Shown here: in pieces, positions 55,271 to 63,953 of the stretch
How the letters are laid out: every line of letters starts with the position of its first letter
Numbering within the stretch: position 1 is the first letter of the stretch
NCBI RefSeq assembly: GCF_003205835.1
Contig: NZ_CP029773.1
Coordinates: forward strand, 2,760,501-2,824,500
Length of the DNA: 64,000 bases
Origin: Stenotrophomonas maltophilia
Lineage (GTDB): Bacteria; Pseudomonadota; Gammaproteobacteria; Xanthomonadales; Xanthomonadaceae
Reading direction: 5' to 3'
The notes under the pieces: generated by a model
What the model saw: only the letters and a program-made list of their open reading frames with translations
What the model was told of the DNA's origin: nothing
Database searches by the model: none
Translations under genes and position numbers: made by a program

Positions 55271-55984
55271 ATGCGAGAAACTTCAGGGGGCGCGGTCTTC
55301 GCCCGGCACGCGCGCGGCGCGGCACTGCTGGCCGTGGCCATGATGCTGGTGGCACCGGCGGTGATGGCCGCACGTGGCGACCGCGACGCTGCCGCCGAGC
55401 CGGCCACGCGCAGCGCGCCGGTGGTGCGCAACACCGTTGACGAGCTCAAGCAGCTGATGGATGCGCGCCAGCTGACCGAGCTGCGCACCACCTATAACGG
55501 CAACTACGGCGCCAGCCTGCTGTTCAACGCCAACACCCTGACCTACTACGTCGCGCTGTTCCAGGAGAAGAACTTCTGGCGGGTGATCAAGACCGACGCG
55601 GTGGACAACGCCGAACGTGTCTACCGCACCTTCGCGCAGCAGTCCGAGCAGCTGGCCCAGGTCTACATCGACACCACCCGCCTGGAAGCCGGCAAGCGCT
55701 ACACCGAGCGCCTGGTGGCCTACAACGAAGAACGCCTGCGCACCCTGCAGCAGGAAATGGAACAGCAGCAGGCGCAGTCGGCGCAGGTCAGCGCCGCCCT
55801 GCAGCAGGCCCAGCAGCAGGCGGTCAGCCTGAGCAGCGACGTGCAGAGCACCAACAGCCAGCTGGACGCCCTGCAACGCCGCATCCAGATCCTGCAGGCC
55901 GAACAGGGCAACCCGGAGCTGAGCCTGCCCAAGCCGGACAGCGTGCCCTCGCCGGCACCCGCCGCTGCCAGCGACGGTCGCTGA
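55271..55984 (+). CDS. DUF2968-like exported protein
   Basis: 237 residues from MRETSGGAVFARHARG (the ORF opens at 55175 but the signal peptide starts here), cut near VMAARG. Globular part LKQLMDARQLTELRTTYNGN and SLLFNANTLTYYVALFQE, then a coiled coil (~residues 160-215, QQEMEQQQAQSAQVSAAL). Resembles DUF2968 proteins, whose function is unknown. It has its own 99-bp upstream space and terminator, so it may be a separate transcript from the Tad operon. Confidence 0.72.
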   Translation: MRETSGGAVFARHARGAALLAVAMMLVAPAVMAARGDRDAAAEPATRSAPVVRNTVDELKQLMDARQLTELRTTYNGNYGASLLFNANTLTYYVALFQEKNFWRVIKTDAVDNAERVYRTFAQQSEQLAQVYIDTTRLEAGKRYTERLVAYNEERLRTLQQEMEQQQAQSAQVSAALQQAQQQAVSLSSDVQSTNSQLDALQRRIQILQAEQGNPELSLPKPDSVPSPAPAAASDGR

Positions 55985-56010
55985 AGGCCAACGCCCAGTA
56001 GTCCCGCACG

Positions 56011-56038
56011 ACGGCGCCCTTGGGCGCCGTTGTCGTTT
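56011..56038 (+). terminator. Terminator after the DUF2968-like gene
   Basis: 9-bp perfect stem ACGGCGCCC / GGGCGCCGT with a 2-nt loop centre, followed by TGTCGTTT. The gene on the other strand ends at 56054, so it may serve both. Confidence 0.75.
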
Positions 56039-56053
56039 CCAGCATTAGCGGAT

Positions 56054-56449
56054 TCAGCGGCACGCGTCGTACACCGCGTCATCGAGCTGCCGACGCTGTA
56101 CGAAGTCCAGGCGCTTGGCCTTGGCCAGCACCTTCCCGCGCTGCTGCCGCGCACGCTCACAGGCGCCGGGATCCGCGCTGATGGGTATCAGCGCGGCCCG
56201 TGCCCGTCCCACCCGCGCGGCACGAGGTCGAGCCGGAACGACACTGGCCGTCCTGGCTGCCTCTGGCACCGGTCCACGCGACAGCGACGCCTCCGCCGGC
56301 ACCTCCCAACGCCATTCCGCACGTCCCTGGCAGGGCGTCTGCTGGTACACCGCATGCGGTCCATCCACGCACTTGTAGACATTGCTCTGTGCCTGCGCTG
56401 CCGTGGCCAGCAGCAGGCACAACAGCGGGCTGCATCGCAGTCTCGGCAT
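56054..56449 (-). CDS. DUF4124-like small exported protein
   Basis: 131 residues; signal peptide ends at AAQAQ (~residue 20). The conserved DUF4124 start is [20 protein letters not shown] with two Cys, probably a disulfide. A basic, Arg/Ala-rich tail follows. Function unknown. It is convergent with the DUF2968-like gene and divergent from the hydrolase at 56636. Confidence 0.75.
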   Translation of the reverse strand: MPRLRCSPLLCLLLATAAQAQSNVYKCVDGPHAVYQQTPCQGRAEWRWEVPAEASLSRGPVPEAARTASVVPARPRAARVGRARAALIPISADPGACERARQQRGKVLAKAKRLDFVQRRQLDDAVYDACR

Positions 56450-56635
56450 CGCGGGCTCCTCGACCAGGCTGCCGCCATCGTCGGCGCGGTGGCCGCTTCA
56501 TGCCAGAGCGATATGCGTCACAGCCCGGGCAATCCAGCACAGCCGTGCAAGCCGTCCGATGTGCGCTGCGATGTACTGCCGAAGGCACTGGCACCGCTGC
56601 CAGTACCTTCCCTCCCTTCCGCCAAGGAACCTGCA

Positions 56636-57460
56636 ATGAGCAATTACGTCACCGTCGCCGATGGCGCCCGCATTTTCTACAAGGATTGGGGCAACGGCCA
56701 GCCGATCGTGTTCGCGCACGGCTGGCCACTGTCCTCTGATGCCTGGGACCCGCAGATGCTGTTCATGGGCCAGAACGGCTACCGCGTGATCGCCCACGAC
56801 CGCCGCAGCCACGGCCGTTCCAGCCAGACCTGGGACGGCAACAACATGGACACCTACGCCGATGACCTGGCCGCCGTGCTCGAGGCGCTGGACCTGAAGG
56901 AAGCGATCCTGGTCGGCCACTCCACCGGTGGCGGCGAAGTGGCCCATTACATCGGCCGCCACGGCAGCAAGCGCGTGGCCAAGGTGGTGCTGGTCGGCGC
57001 CGTGCCGCCGCTGATGCTGAAGACCGATGCCAACCCGGCCGGTACCCCGCTGGAGGCCTTCGACGGCATCCGCAGGGGCACCGGCGGTGACCGCTCGCAG
57101 TTCTTCAAGGATCTGACCACGCCGTTCTTCGGCGCCAACCGCGACGGCAACAGCGTTACCCAGGGCATGCGTGATTCGTTCTGGCTGCAGGGCATGCTCG
57201 GCGGCGTCAAGGGCCAGTACGACTGCGTGCACGAATTCTCGGAGGTGGACTACACCGAGGATCTGAAGAAGATCGATGTGCCCGCGCTGGTGGTGCATGG
57301 CGATGACGACCAGATCGTGCCATTCGATGCTTCGGCCAAGCTGTCCTCGCAGATCATCAAGGACGCCGAACTGAAGGTGTACGCCGGAGCGCCGCACGGC
57401 CTGACCGTCACCCACGCCGACCGGTTCAACGCCGACCTGCTGGCGTTCGCACGCAGTTGA
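56636..57460 (+). CDS. Alpha/beta hydrolase, chloroperoxidase/arylesterase-like
   Basis: 274 residues with CAAGGAAC upstream. Catalytic triad: nucleophile GHSTGGG, acid in [12 protein letters not shown], His in [12 protein letters not shown]; oxyanion loop FAHGWPLSS. The pattern is that of cofactor-free haloperoxidase/arylesterases. Peroxide-dependent halogenation in vitro is a side activity of such proteins; the natural substrate is probably an ester. A GC-rich terminator hairpin follows. Confidence 0.87.
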   Translation: MSNYVTVADGARIFYKDWGNGQPIVFAHGWPLSSDAWDPQMLFMGQNGYRVIAHDRRSHGRSSQTWDGNNMDTYADDLAAVLEALDLKEAILVGHSTGGGEVAHYIGRHGSKRVAKVVLVGAVPPLMLKTDANPAGTPLEAFDGIRRGTGGDRSQFFKDLTTPFFGANRDGNSVTQGMRDSFWLQGMLGGVKGQYDCVHEFSEVDYTEDLKKIDVPALVVHGDDDQIVPFDASAKLSSQIIKDAELKVYAGAPHGLTVTHADRFNADLLAFARS

Positions 57461-57466
57461 TGTGCC

Positions 57467-57493
57467 GCGGCGGCGCCGTAATGGTGCCGCCGC
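57467..57493 (+). terminator. Terminator-like hairpin after the hydrolase
   Basis: 11-bp stem GCGGCGGCGCC / GGTGCCGCCGC with a 5-nt loop (one G-T pair). No T tract follows; SMAG elements come next. Confidence 0.5.
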
Positions 57494-57500
57494 CCCTTCG

Positions 57501-57573
57501 GTAGTGCCGGCCGCTGGCCGGCAATCCGATCATCCATCGCGATCCAGCGCAGCCGGCCAGCGGCCGGCTCTAC
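57501..57573. repeat. Inverted dimer of SMAG elements
   Basis: GTAG-TGCCGGCC-GCT-GGCCGGCA at 57501-57523 and AGCCGGCCAGCGGCCGGCT-CTAC ending 57573. It separates convergent genes. Confidence 0.9.
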
Positions 57574-57583
57574 CACGAGAACG

Positions 57584-59233
57584 TCAGATATCGCTGTGGT
57601 GGTGCGGGACACCGGTTTTCGGCAGCGGGTCATGCCCACCCACGAAGTGGCGCACCACTGGCGCACGTTCGCCGCGATGCAGCCCGCGCAGCACTTCCTG
57701 GATCGCCTTGTCATCGGCAGTGATGCGTTCGTGCTGGCGCAGATGCTCCAGCCACGACGGGGTCACGAAATACTCCAGGTGGATGCCCGGGCTGGCCACG
57801 TCCTCCACCACACCCCAGACCACGGCGCCATCGCGGCGACGGATCGTGCCCAGTGCGCGCATCTGCGCCTGGAACGCGGCGCGATCAGCATCGTCAATGC
57901 GGTACTCGATGGTCACCAGCACCGGGCCGCGATCGTTGGATACCGGCACCGACAGTTCCGGTGCCGGCCAGTGTCCCGCCGGGCGCAGGTTCAGGTCTTC
58001 AGTACCGGCAATGCGGACGCGCCACACCAGCAATCCGCCGATCACCGCACCCGCGGCAGCCACCAGCAAGGCCAGCTCCGGCGAGGTGCGCTGCGCCAGT
58101 GCACCCCAGCTCAGGCCACCCGCCGCCATGCCAGCGGAAAACACCATGATGTACAGCGCCAGTGCACGCGCCCGTACCCACGCTGGCACTGCGGTCTGCG
58201 CGGCAATCTGCAGCGACGACAGCACGGTGATCCAGGCAAACCCATTGATCAGCATCACCAATGGCAGCACGTACCAGCTGCGGGTCAGCGCCAGCCCGAC
58301 CAGGCTGAGCGCCAGCGACAGGGTGGCCAGCAGCACCAGCAGGTCACGGTCCATCTGCGCACGCAGCTTCGGCAGCAGCAACGCACCACCCACGGCACCG
58401 ATCCCGATGCAGCCGAGCAGCATGCCGTACTGCCCCGCCCCACCCTGCATCTGGCCGCGCACCACCACCGGCAGCAGTGCATTCATTGCCGCAGCAAAGA
58501 AGAAGAAGCCGACCGACTTGATCAACACCGCCTGCAACCGTCCGGCACGGCTGGCATAGCGCAGGCCCGCCTTCAGGCCGGCACCGAAGCCTTCCGGCGG
58601 CAGGCTGGACTGCTTCGGGTCGCGCTTCCAGCCCCACACCACGAACAGCATCGCGGCAAAGGTGATGGCGTTGAAGCCGAACGCCCAGACCGCACCGAGC
58701 TGGGCGACGATCACGCCGCCGATGGCCGGGCCGATCGAGCGCGCGATGTTGATGCCGATCGAGTTCAGCGCCACCGCCGAGGCCAGCATCGGTTGCGGCA
58801 CCAGTTCGGACACGATCGCTGCCTGCGCCGGCATCGCCATCGCCGCACCGCAGCCCATGCAGAAGGTCAGCAGCACCAGCAACTGCGGGGTCAGCATGTC
58901 CATCGCAGTCAGCGCCGCCATCACCGCGGCGACCAGCAGCATCCAGCCCTGGGTGGCCAGCAGGTACCTGCGGCGGTCGACGATGTCGGCCAAGGTTCCG
59001 GCGGCCAGTGCCAGCAGCACGATCGGCACCGTGGTGGCCGATTGCACCAGGGCCACCATCAACGGCGAACCGGTACGCTCGGCCATCACCCAGGCGGCGG
59101 CCACGTCATTGACCCAGGTGCCGATGTTGCTGGCCAGGATCGCCAGCCAGATCGAGCGGAACATCCGGATTTTCAGCGGGGACCAGGCGCCTGCGGCCTG
59201 TGCGGAAGGTTGCGACGCGGTTGCGTTCACCAT
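57584..59233 (-). CDS. MFS transporter (EntS-type) with C-terminal ABM-like extension
   Basis: 549 residues from MVNATASQPSAQAAG; GGAG 7 nt upstream favours this ATG over 59239. Twelve helices of an MFS_3-type exporter (VNDVAAAWVMAERTGSPLMV; loop LADIVDRRRYLLATQ). Beyond helix 12 (about residue 415) there is an extra ~130-residue soluble domain (VLVTIEYRIDDADRAAFQAQ; LEYFVTPSWLEHLRQHERIT) like dimeric antibiotic-biosynthesis-monooxygenase folds, ending in a His-rich tail. The start overlaps the porin gene by 7 nt. It is the inner-membrane transporter of the operon; direction and substrate unknown. Confidence 0.85.
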   Translation of the reverse strand: MVNATASQPSAQAAGAWSPLKIRMFRSIWLAILASNIGTWVNDVAAAWVMAERTGSPLMVALVQSATTVPIVLLALAAGTLADIVDRRRYLLATQGWMLLVAAVMAALTAMDMLTPQLLVLLTFCMGCGAAMAMPAQAAIVSELVPQPMLASAVALNSIGINIARSIGPAIGGVIVAQLGAVWAFGFNAITFAAMLFVVWGWKRDPKQSSLPPEGFGAGLKAGLRYASRAGRLQAVLIKSVGFFFFAAAMNALLPVVVRGQMQGGAGQYGMLLGCIGIGAVGGALLLPKLRAQMDRDLLVLLATLSLALSLVGLALTRSWYVLPLVMLINGFAWITVLSSLQIAAQTAVPAWVRARALALYIMVFSAGMAAGGLSWGALAQRTSPELALLVAAAGAVIGGLLVWRVRIAGTEDLNLRPAGHWPAPELSVPVSNDRGPVLVTIEYRIDDADRAAFQAQMRALGTIRRRDGAVVWGVVEDVASPGIHLEYFVTPSWLEHLRQHERITADDKAIQEVLRGLHRGERAPVVRHFVGGHDPLPKTGVPHHHSDI

Positions 59234-60510
59234 TGCCATGCTCCAACGATCGAGGCGAACAACGTGTCCTGGCCTCCGGCCTGCTTCAGCGCAGGACCGG
59301 CGTCGACCCAGGCCAGCTGCAGCTGCCATTGCCAGTGTTCGCTGGCCTGCCAGCGGGTTTCGGATTTGTACTGATTACCGATGCGGCGCGCGCCACCGGC
59401 GCTGCCCGGCAAGGCCACCAGCGGTGCCGGCGTGGTGTAGACCGCATCGGCGCGCCGATGCTTCCAGGCCATCTGTACACCCAGTTCCGTCGTCACCGCG
59501 TCGTGCAGGCGCAGGGTCAGGGTCGGCTGGATGTCCATCAGGTTGGCCGGGGCCAGCAGGCTGGCCTCGCTGAAATAGGCCGACTTCGGGAACAAGGCGT
59601 TGAAGGTTCCCAGCCGGCCGTCATGCAGGTTGCCATCGCCACTGGCGATGTCGGCCTTCAGCCCCAGCCGCGGCTGCAGCGGCAGGTTGGTCCAGCGCCA
59701 CCCCGTATCGGTCGCCAGCGTCCAGGCGCGGATATTGAGGGTGCCGGCGGTCGTCCGCAGTTCACCGCCCTGCGCCACCAGCTCACTGTTCCAGTCCAGT
59801 GCACCGGTCTGGCCGAACCAGCGCGTGCCCAGGGTCTGCCGACGTTCGGCACCCACACCCGCGGCGAAGCGCGCGCCGTCGCGGCGGTAGTCCAGCAGGT
59901 ACATATCCCACTGACCCGCCCGCTGCCCGCGCGCCGTGGTGGCATAGGCACCCCACAGGTGGGCGCCGTGTTCGCCGCGATCATCGAAGGCACCTGGTCG
60001 GTTCTCCACCGGCCGCAGCGCCATCAGATCCAACGTGCCGAAGCGGCCTTTCCAGCCTGCACGTGCACCGTCGAACGCCAGGCGGATGTTCGGCCCATCG
60101 CGCACCGACAGCAGCCGTGAGCTGCCGTAGCCGGCTTCCTGCCGGCCCAGCTGCAGATGAAGGCCACCGTGCTGCCAGCGCCAATACGCCTGCTGCACAT
60201 CCAGCGCGCTGCGGTCGGTACGACCCGGGCCGCCGGCCTTGCCACTTTCACCATGCACACCCAGCTGCAGCTTCGCCTGCCAGGTCTCTTCCACATAGGT
60301 GGCCGAGGCCAGCGCGCGCAGCAGGCCATAGCCATCCTCTGCGCCGCCAATGCCGAACCGGGTCGGGTCGTAGTACAGCCCACGCACGCGCAGCGACGCC
60401 TCCCATTGCAGTTGGCCATTGCCCACTTCGCTGCAGCGGCCACCGTCGCAGGCCTGTGCAAGCGAGGGTGCGGCCAGCAGCGCCAGGCTCAGAACGCGAA
60501 GCACGAGCAT
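59227..60510 (-). CDS. Alginate-export-type outer-membrane beta-barrel
   Basis: 427 residues; signal peptide to SLAQACD (~residue 21). The body is a beta-barrel of alternating strands with AlgE/alginate_exp similarity (LRVRGLYYDPTRFG; LQVQQAYWRW-like LDVQQAYWRWQHG; LGRQEAGYGSSRLLS). Family members pass anionic polymers or act as porins for aromatic or other small molecules. It overlaps the amidohydrolase by 22 nt and the MFS gene by 7 nt. Outer-membrane entry or exit for the operon's substrate is the inference; I do not infer alginate itself. Confidence 0.83.
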   Translation of the reverse strand: MLVLRVLSLALLAAPSLAQACDGGRCSEVGNGQLQWEASLRVRGLYYDPTRFGIGGAEDGYGLLRALASATYVEETWQAKLQLGVHGESGKAGGPGRTDRSALDVQQAYWRWQHGGLHLQLGRQEAGYGSSRLLSVRDGPNIRLAFDGARAGWKGRFGTLDLMALRPVENRPGAFDDRGEHGAHLWGAYATTARGQRAGQWDMYLLDYRRDGARFAAGVGAERRQTLGTRWFGQTGALDWNSELVAQGGELRTTAGTLNIRAWTLATDTGWRWTNLPLQPRLGLKADIASGDGNLHDGRLGTFNALFPKSAYFSEASLLAPANLMDIQPTLTLRLHDAVTTELGVQMAWKHRRADAVYTTPAPLVALPGSAGGARRIGNQYKSETRWQASEHWQWQLQLAWVDAGPALKQAGGQDTLFASIVGAWQW

Positions 60511-62459
60511 CCCATCGCGCCCCAGAACGCGGTCAGGTCGTCGGTGGGTGCAGCATGCCGGGCCGCATGGCCGTGCGCGCCGTGGGTGCTGCAGGCCACA
60601 CCGTGATGGTGATGGTGCGCGGCGGCCAACCCGGTGGCGGTACCGCCGACGTGGTAGCCACCGAACCTGTTGACCGGCGACCAGGTGGGCATCGCCGGCG
60701 GCAGCTGCGGCGCAAGCCCGGCATAGTCGGCGTCGGCATGCACGATGCGGCCACCGACCACGGTCAACACGCTGGTGATGTCGGCGATCTGCGCATCATC
60801 CACGCGGAAGAAATCGGCCGAGAGCAGGATGAAGTCGGCCAGCTGGCCGGCCTTCAGCGTGCCCTTGACCGCCTCGTCGCCGGAGAACCAGGCGCTGCCC
60901 TGGGTCCACAGGCGCAGCGCCTGCTCGCGTTCGAGCAGGTTCTCATCGCCATACAGGGCCAGCCCGCCCACGGTGCGTCCGGTCACCAGCCAGGACAACG
61001 CCACCCAGGGGTTGTAGCTGGCCACGCGGGTGGCGTCGGTACCGGCACCGACCGGCACGCCTTCGGCCAGCATGCGCTTGACCGGCGGCGTATGCCGCGC
61101 CGCCTGCACGCCGTAGCGCTCGACGAAGGCCTCGCCCTGGTAGGCCATGCGATGCTGCACGGCGATGCCGCCGCCCAGCGCGCGGATGCGTTCGATGTTG
61201 CGCGGGGTGATGGTCTCGGCGTGGTCGATGAACCAGTGCAGGCCATCGAACGGCACCTCGCGGTTGACCTGTTCGTACACATCGAGGATGCGGGTGATGC
61301 TCTCGTCGTACGTCGCATGGATGCGGAACGGCCAACGCTTCTCGACCAGCAGCTTCACCACATCGTGCAGTTCCGGCTCCAGCTCCGGCGGCAGTTCCGG
61401 GCGCGGCTCGTTGAACAACTCGAAGTCGGCCGCGGAGAACACCAGCATCTCGCCGGCACCGTTGTGGCGCAGCAGGTCATCACCCTGCCGCGGCTGCAGC
61501 ATCTCGCTCCATCCGCGGAAGTCATCCACTTCCTTGCCCTTGTTCTGGGTGAACAGGTTGTAGGCGATGCGCACGGTCAGCTGGTCATCGCGGTGCAGCT
61601 GCTCGATGACCTGGTAGTCCTCGGGGTAGTTCTGGAAACCACCGCCGGCGTCGATCACCGAGGTGATGCCGAGCCGGTTCAGTTCGCGCATGAAGTGGCG
61701 CGTCGAATTGGCCTGGTACTCGATCGGCAGCTTCGGACCCTTGGCCAGGGTCGCGTACAGGATCAGCGCGTTGGGCTTGGCCAGCAGCAGCCCGGTCGGG
61801 TTGCCGAACGAATCACGCACGATCTGCCCGCCCGGCGGATCCGGCGTGTCCTTGGTATAGCCGCAGGCGCGCAACGCGGCGCGGTTGAGCAGCGCCCGGT
61901 CGTACAGGTGCAGCAGGAATACCGGCGTATCCGGCGCGATGTCGTTGAGCTCCTGCAGCGTGGGCAGGCGCTTCTCGTTGAACTGGGTGGCGGTGAAGCC
62001 ACCGACCACGCGCACCCACTGCGGTGCAGGCGTGCGGTCGACCTGCGCCTTCAGCATGTCCAAGGCATCGCCCAACGAACGCAGGCCGTCCCAACGCAGT
62101 TCCAGGTTGTAGTTCAGGCCACCACGTATCAGGTGGGTATGGCTGTCGTTGAGGCCAGGCAGCAGGCGCCGGCCCTGGGCGTCGATCAGGGTCGCTTCAT
62201 TGCCCCAGCCACGCATGATCTCCTCGTCGCTGCCGACGGCAACGATGCGCCCTTCCTGCACGGCCAGCGCCTGTGCATGCGGCTGCTGTGGGTCAAGGGT
62301 GGTGATGCGGGCATTGCGGATGACCAGCGTGCTCATGCGACGCTCCTTGGAAGTGGAATCGAGTGCGGCACCGGCACGGCCGGCCAGGCCCAGCGCCACC
62401 GCGGCGCTGCCGGCCAGCACCACGTTGCGGCGGCCGTGATCGAGTGGATCGTGACTCAT
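60489..62459 (-). CDS. Tat-exported amidohydrolase (amidohydro_3 family) with His-rich C-terminus
   Basis: 656 residues from MSHDPLDHGRRNVVLAGS, a twin-arginine signal. An internal in-frame ATG at 62336 (MSTLVIRNARIT) has its own perfect SD (AAGGAG), so a cytoplasmic 615-residue form is possible. Metal-site motif GLNDSHTHLI and later catalytic segments (WFIDHAETITP; GVPVGAGTDATR) are present. The C-terminus carries HHHHH and then HGAHGHAARH with a CSCF end, an unusual metal-binding candidate. Amidohydro_3 enzymes cleave amide, ester or N-formyl bonds in small molecules. ATGA overlap with DoxX at the 5' end and 22-nt overlap with the porin at the 3' end. Confidence 0.87.
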   Translation of the reverse strand: MSHDPLDHGRRNVVLAGSAAVALGLAGRAGAALDSTSKERRMSTLVIRNARITTLDPQQPHAQALAVQEGRIVAVGSDEEIMRGWGNEATLIDAQGRRLLPGLNDSHTHLIRGGLNYNLELRWDGLRSLGDALDMLKAQVDRTPAPQWVRVVGGFTATQFNEKRLPTLQELNDIAPDTPVFLLHLYDRALLNRAALRACGYTKDTPDPPGGQIVRDSFGNPTGLLLAKPNALILYATLAKGPKLPIEYQANSTRHFMRELNRLGITSVIDAGGGFQNYPEDYQVIEQLHRDDQLTVRIAYNLFTQNKGKEVDDFRGWSEMLQPRQGDDLLRHNGAGEMLVFSAADFELFNEPRPELPPELEPELHDVVKLLVEKRWPFRIHATYDESITRILDVYEQVNREVPFDGLHWFIDHAETITPRNIERIRALGGGIAVQHRMAYQGEAFVERYGVQAARHTPPVKRMLAEGVPVGAGTDATRVASYNPWVALSWLVTGRTVGGLALYGDENLLEREQALRLWTQGSAWFSGDEAVKGTLKAGQLADFILLSADFFRVDDAQIADITSVLTVVGGRIVHADADYAGLAPQLPPAMPTWSPVNRFGGYHVGGTATGLAAAHHHHHGVACSTHGAHGHAARHAAPTDDLTAFWGAMGCSCFAF

Positions 62460-62881
62460 GCGAGGTCTCCCGGAAGGCGTTGGCCGTCCAGTGCCCAGGC
62501 GCCGGGCCCGGTCAGCGCGAGGGCCAGCAGTACCGTGGTCCACATCAACGGGTACTCGCTGCCGCCGCGCATCCAGAACCAGCCCTTGGGCAGGGCCAAC
62601 AGTACGGTGAAGCCGATGAAGGCCGCCGCTGCAAGCGCGGCGACGCGGGTCTGCCAGCCCAGCAGCACGGCCAGCCCTGACAGCACCTGCAGCAGGGCCA
62701 GCAGCAGCGGCAGCGGTGCCACCGCTGGCAGGCCGAAGCCGCGCAGTTCGGTGGCGAAGCCGGCCAGCCCGGGGCCACCGAACCAGCCGAACAGCTTGCC
62801 CAGCGCATGTGGCAGCAGGAATCCCCCGGCTGCCACGCGCAGCATCAGCAGGGCCAGGTCGAGGCCATGGCCAGCCAGCAT
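62456..62881 (-). CDS. DoxX-family membrane protein
   Basis: 141 residues with four hydrophobic segments (LDLALLMLRVAAGGFLLPHA; GLPAVAPLPLLLALLQVLSG; TRVAALAAAAFIGFTVLLAL; YPLMWTTVLLALALTGPG). The motif GKLFGWFGGPGLAGF is DoxX-typical. DoxX proteins link to redox or thiosulfate oxidation in some archaea and to stress tolerance in bacteria, so the function here is open. Its stop overlaps the amidohydrolase start (ATGA); the YcaC-like gene ends 2 bp upstream. Confidence 0.85.
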   Translation of the reverse strand: MLAGHGLDLALLMLRVAAGGFLLPHALGKLFGWFGGPGLAGFATELRGFGLPAVAPLPLLLALLQVLSGLAVLLGWQTRVAALAAAAFIGFTVLLALPKGWFWMRGGSEYPLMWTTVLLALALTGPGAWALDGQRLPGDLA

Positions 62882-62883
62882 GC

Positions 62884-63540
62884 TCAGTGCCCGCCTTCCT
62901 GCGCGCCGAACATGCGCTTGGCGTACTGGATGCCGATGCCATAGCCACCGGCGTGGTCGCGGGCGATGCCGGTGGTCAGGTCGTAGGTCTCACCACGCGC
63001 CCAGTCACGCTGCAGCTCCAACAGGTACTGCACGCTGGTCATCGGCACCGCACCGGCCTGCACCATGCGGGTGATCGCACGCTCGTGTGCTTCTTCGCTG
63101 ACATCACCGCAGGCATCGGTGATCACGTAGACCTCGAAACCCTGCGCCAGCGCCGACAGCGCCGGGCCGACGATGCAGACGCTGGTCCACAGGCCGGCAA
63201 GGACCAGGCGACGCTTGCCGATGCGGTTGATCTCATCGATCACCGGCTGGTCTTCCCAGGTGTTCATCGAGGTGCGGTCGAACACCGGCTGGCCCGGGAA
63301 GATCTCCGGCAGTTCCGGGAACATCGGGCCGGAGAACGACGCTTCGGCAACGGTGGTCAGCAGCACCGGCACGTTGAAGCCCTTGGCGCCCTTGCTGATC
63401 AGCGACACGTTGTTGCGCAGCGCGGAGATGTCGATGGTGTGGGTAGCAAACGCCATCTGTGACTGGAAGTCGATCAGCACCAGGGCATGGTCGGTGGGCG
63501 ACAACAGGGCCGGGGCGGGCGTGGCGGTGGCAAGGCTCAT
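62884..63540 (-). CDS. YcaC-like isochorismatase-family cysteine hydrolase
   Basis: 218 residues. Catalytic Asp in ALVLIDFQSQMAF, Cys in LAGLWTSVCIVGPAL with the cis-peptide stretch before it. YcaC of E. coli is an octameric hydrolase of unknown physiological substrate. The ATG overlaps the stop of the AraC gene (ATGA). With DoxX, amidohydrolase, porin and MFS downstream it forms the enzymatic head of the operon. Confidence 0.88.
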   Translation of the reverse strand: MSLATATPAPALLSPTDHALVLIDFQSQMAFATHTIDISALRNNVSLISKGAKGFNVPVLLTTVAEASFSGPMFPELPEIFPGQPVFDRTSMNTWEDQPVIDEINRIGKRRLVLAGLWTSVCIVGPALSALAQGFEVYVITDACGDVSEEAHERAITRMVQAGAVPMTSVQYLLELQRDWARGETYDLTTGIARDHAGGYGIGIQYAKRMFGAQEGGH

Positions 63541-63953
63541 GGTTGGACTCCGTTGGAAACACGATCAGGGGGAAGCAACAGGGCGGCATCACCGGCCAGG
63601 TACTGGCCGGGGCTGCAGCCGGTCTCGGCGCGGAAGCTGCGGACGAAATGGCTCTGGTCGAAGAAGCCCAGCTGCTGCGCCAAGCAGGACATCGGCAGCT
63701 GCGCGACCGGCAACAACTGGCGCGCACGTTCGATGCGGCGACGGCGCACGTAGCGCAGCGGGCTTGCACCGGTGCCGCTGCGGAACAGGCGCACCAGATG
63801 GAAACGGCTGACACAGGCGGCCTGCGCCAGTTCGGTCACCCGCAACGGTTGTGACAGATGCTCGTCGACGTAGCGCAGGGCGCGCTGCAATGCCGCCGCC
63901 TGGTGCGGGGCCAGCGATGCAGCAGGCGAAGCCGACGGGGAAACAGTGGCCAT
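63537..63953 (-). CDS. AraC-family regulator, first gene of the hydrolase operon
   Basis: 138 residues from MATVSPSASPAAS; ATG 63980 is open but less likely. It is almost only the two-HTH DNA-binding domain (VTELAQAACVSRFHLVRLF; MSCLAQQLGFFDQSHFVRSF) with a short Ala-rich leader, like stand-alone AraC/MarA-type proteins with no sensory domain. It overlaps the YcaC-like gene, so it is co-transcribed with it. A regulator as the first gene of its own operon suggests autoregulation. The promoter would lie at or just beyond the right end of the window. Confidence 0.85.
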   Translation of the reverse strand: MATVSPSASPAASLAPHQAAALQRALRYVDEHLSQPLRVTELAQAACVSRFHLVRLFRSGTGASPLRYVRRRRIERARQLLPVAQLPMSCLAQQLGFFDQSHFVRSFRAETGCSPGQYLAGDAALLLPPDRVSNGVQP

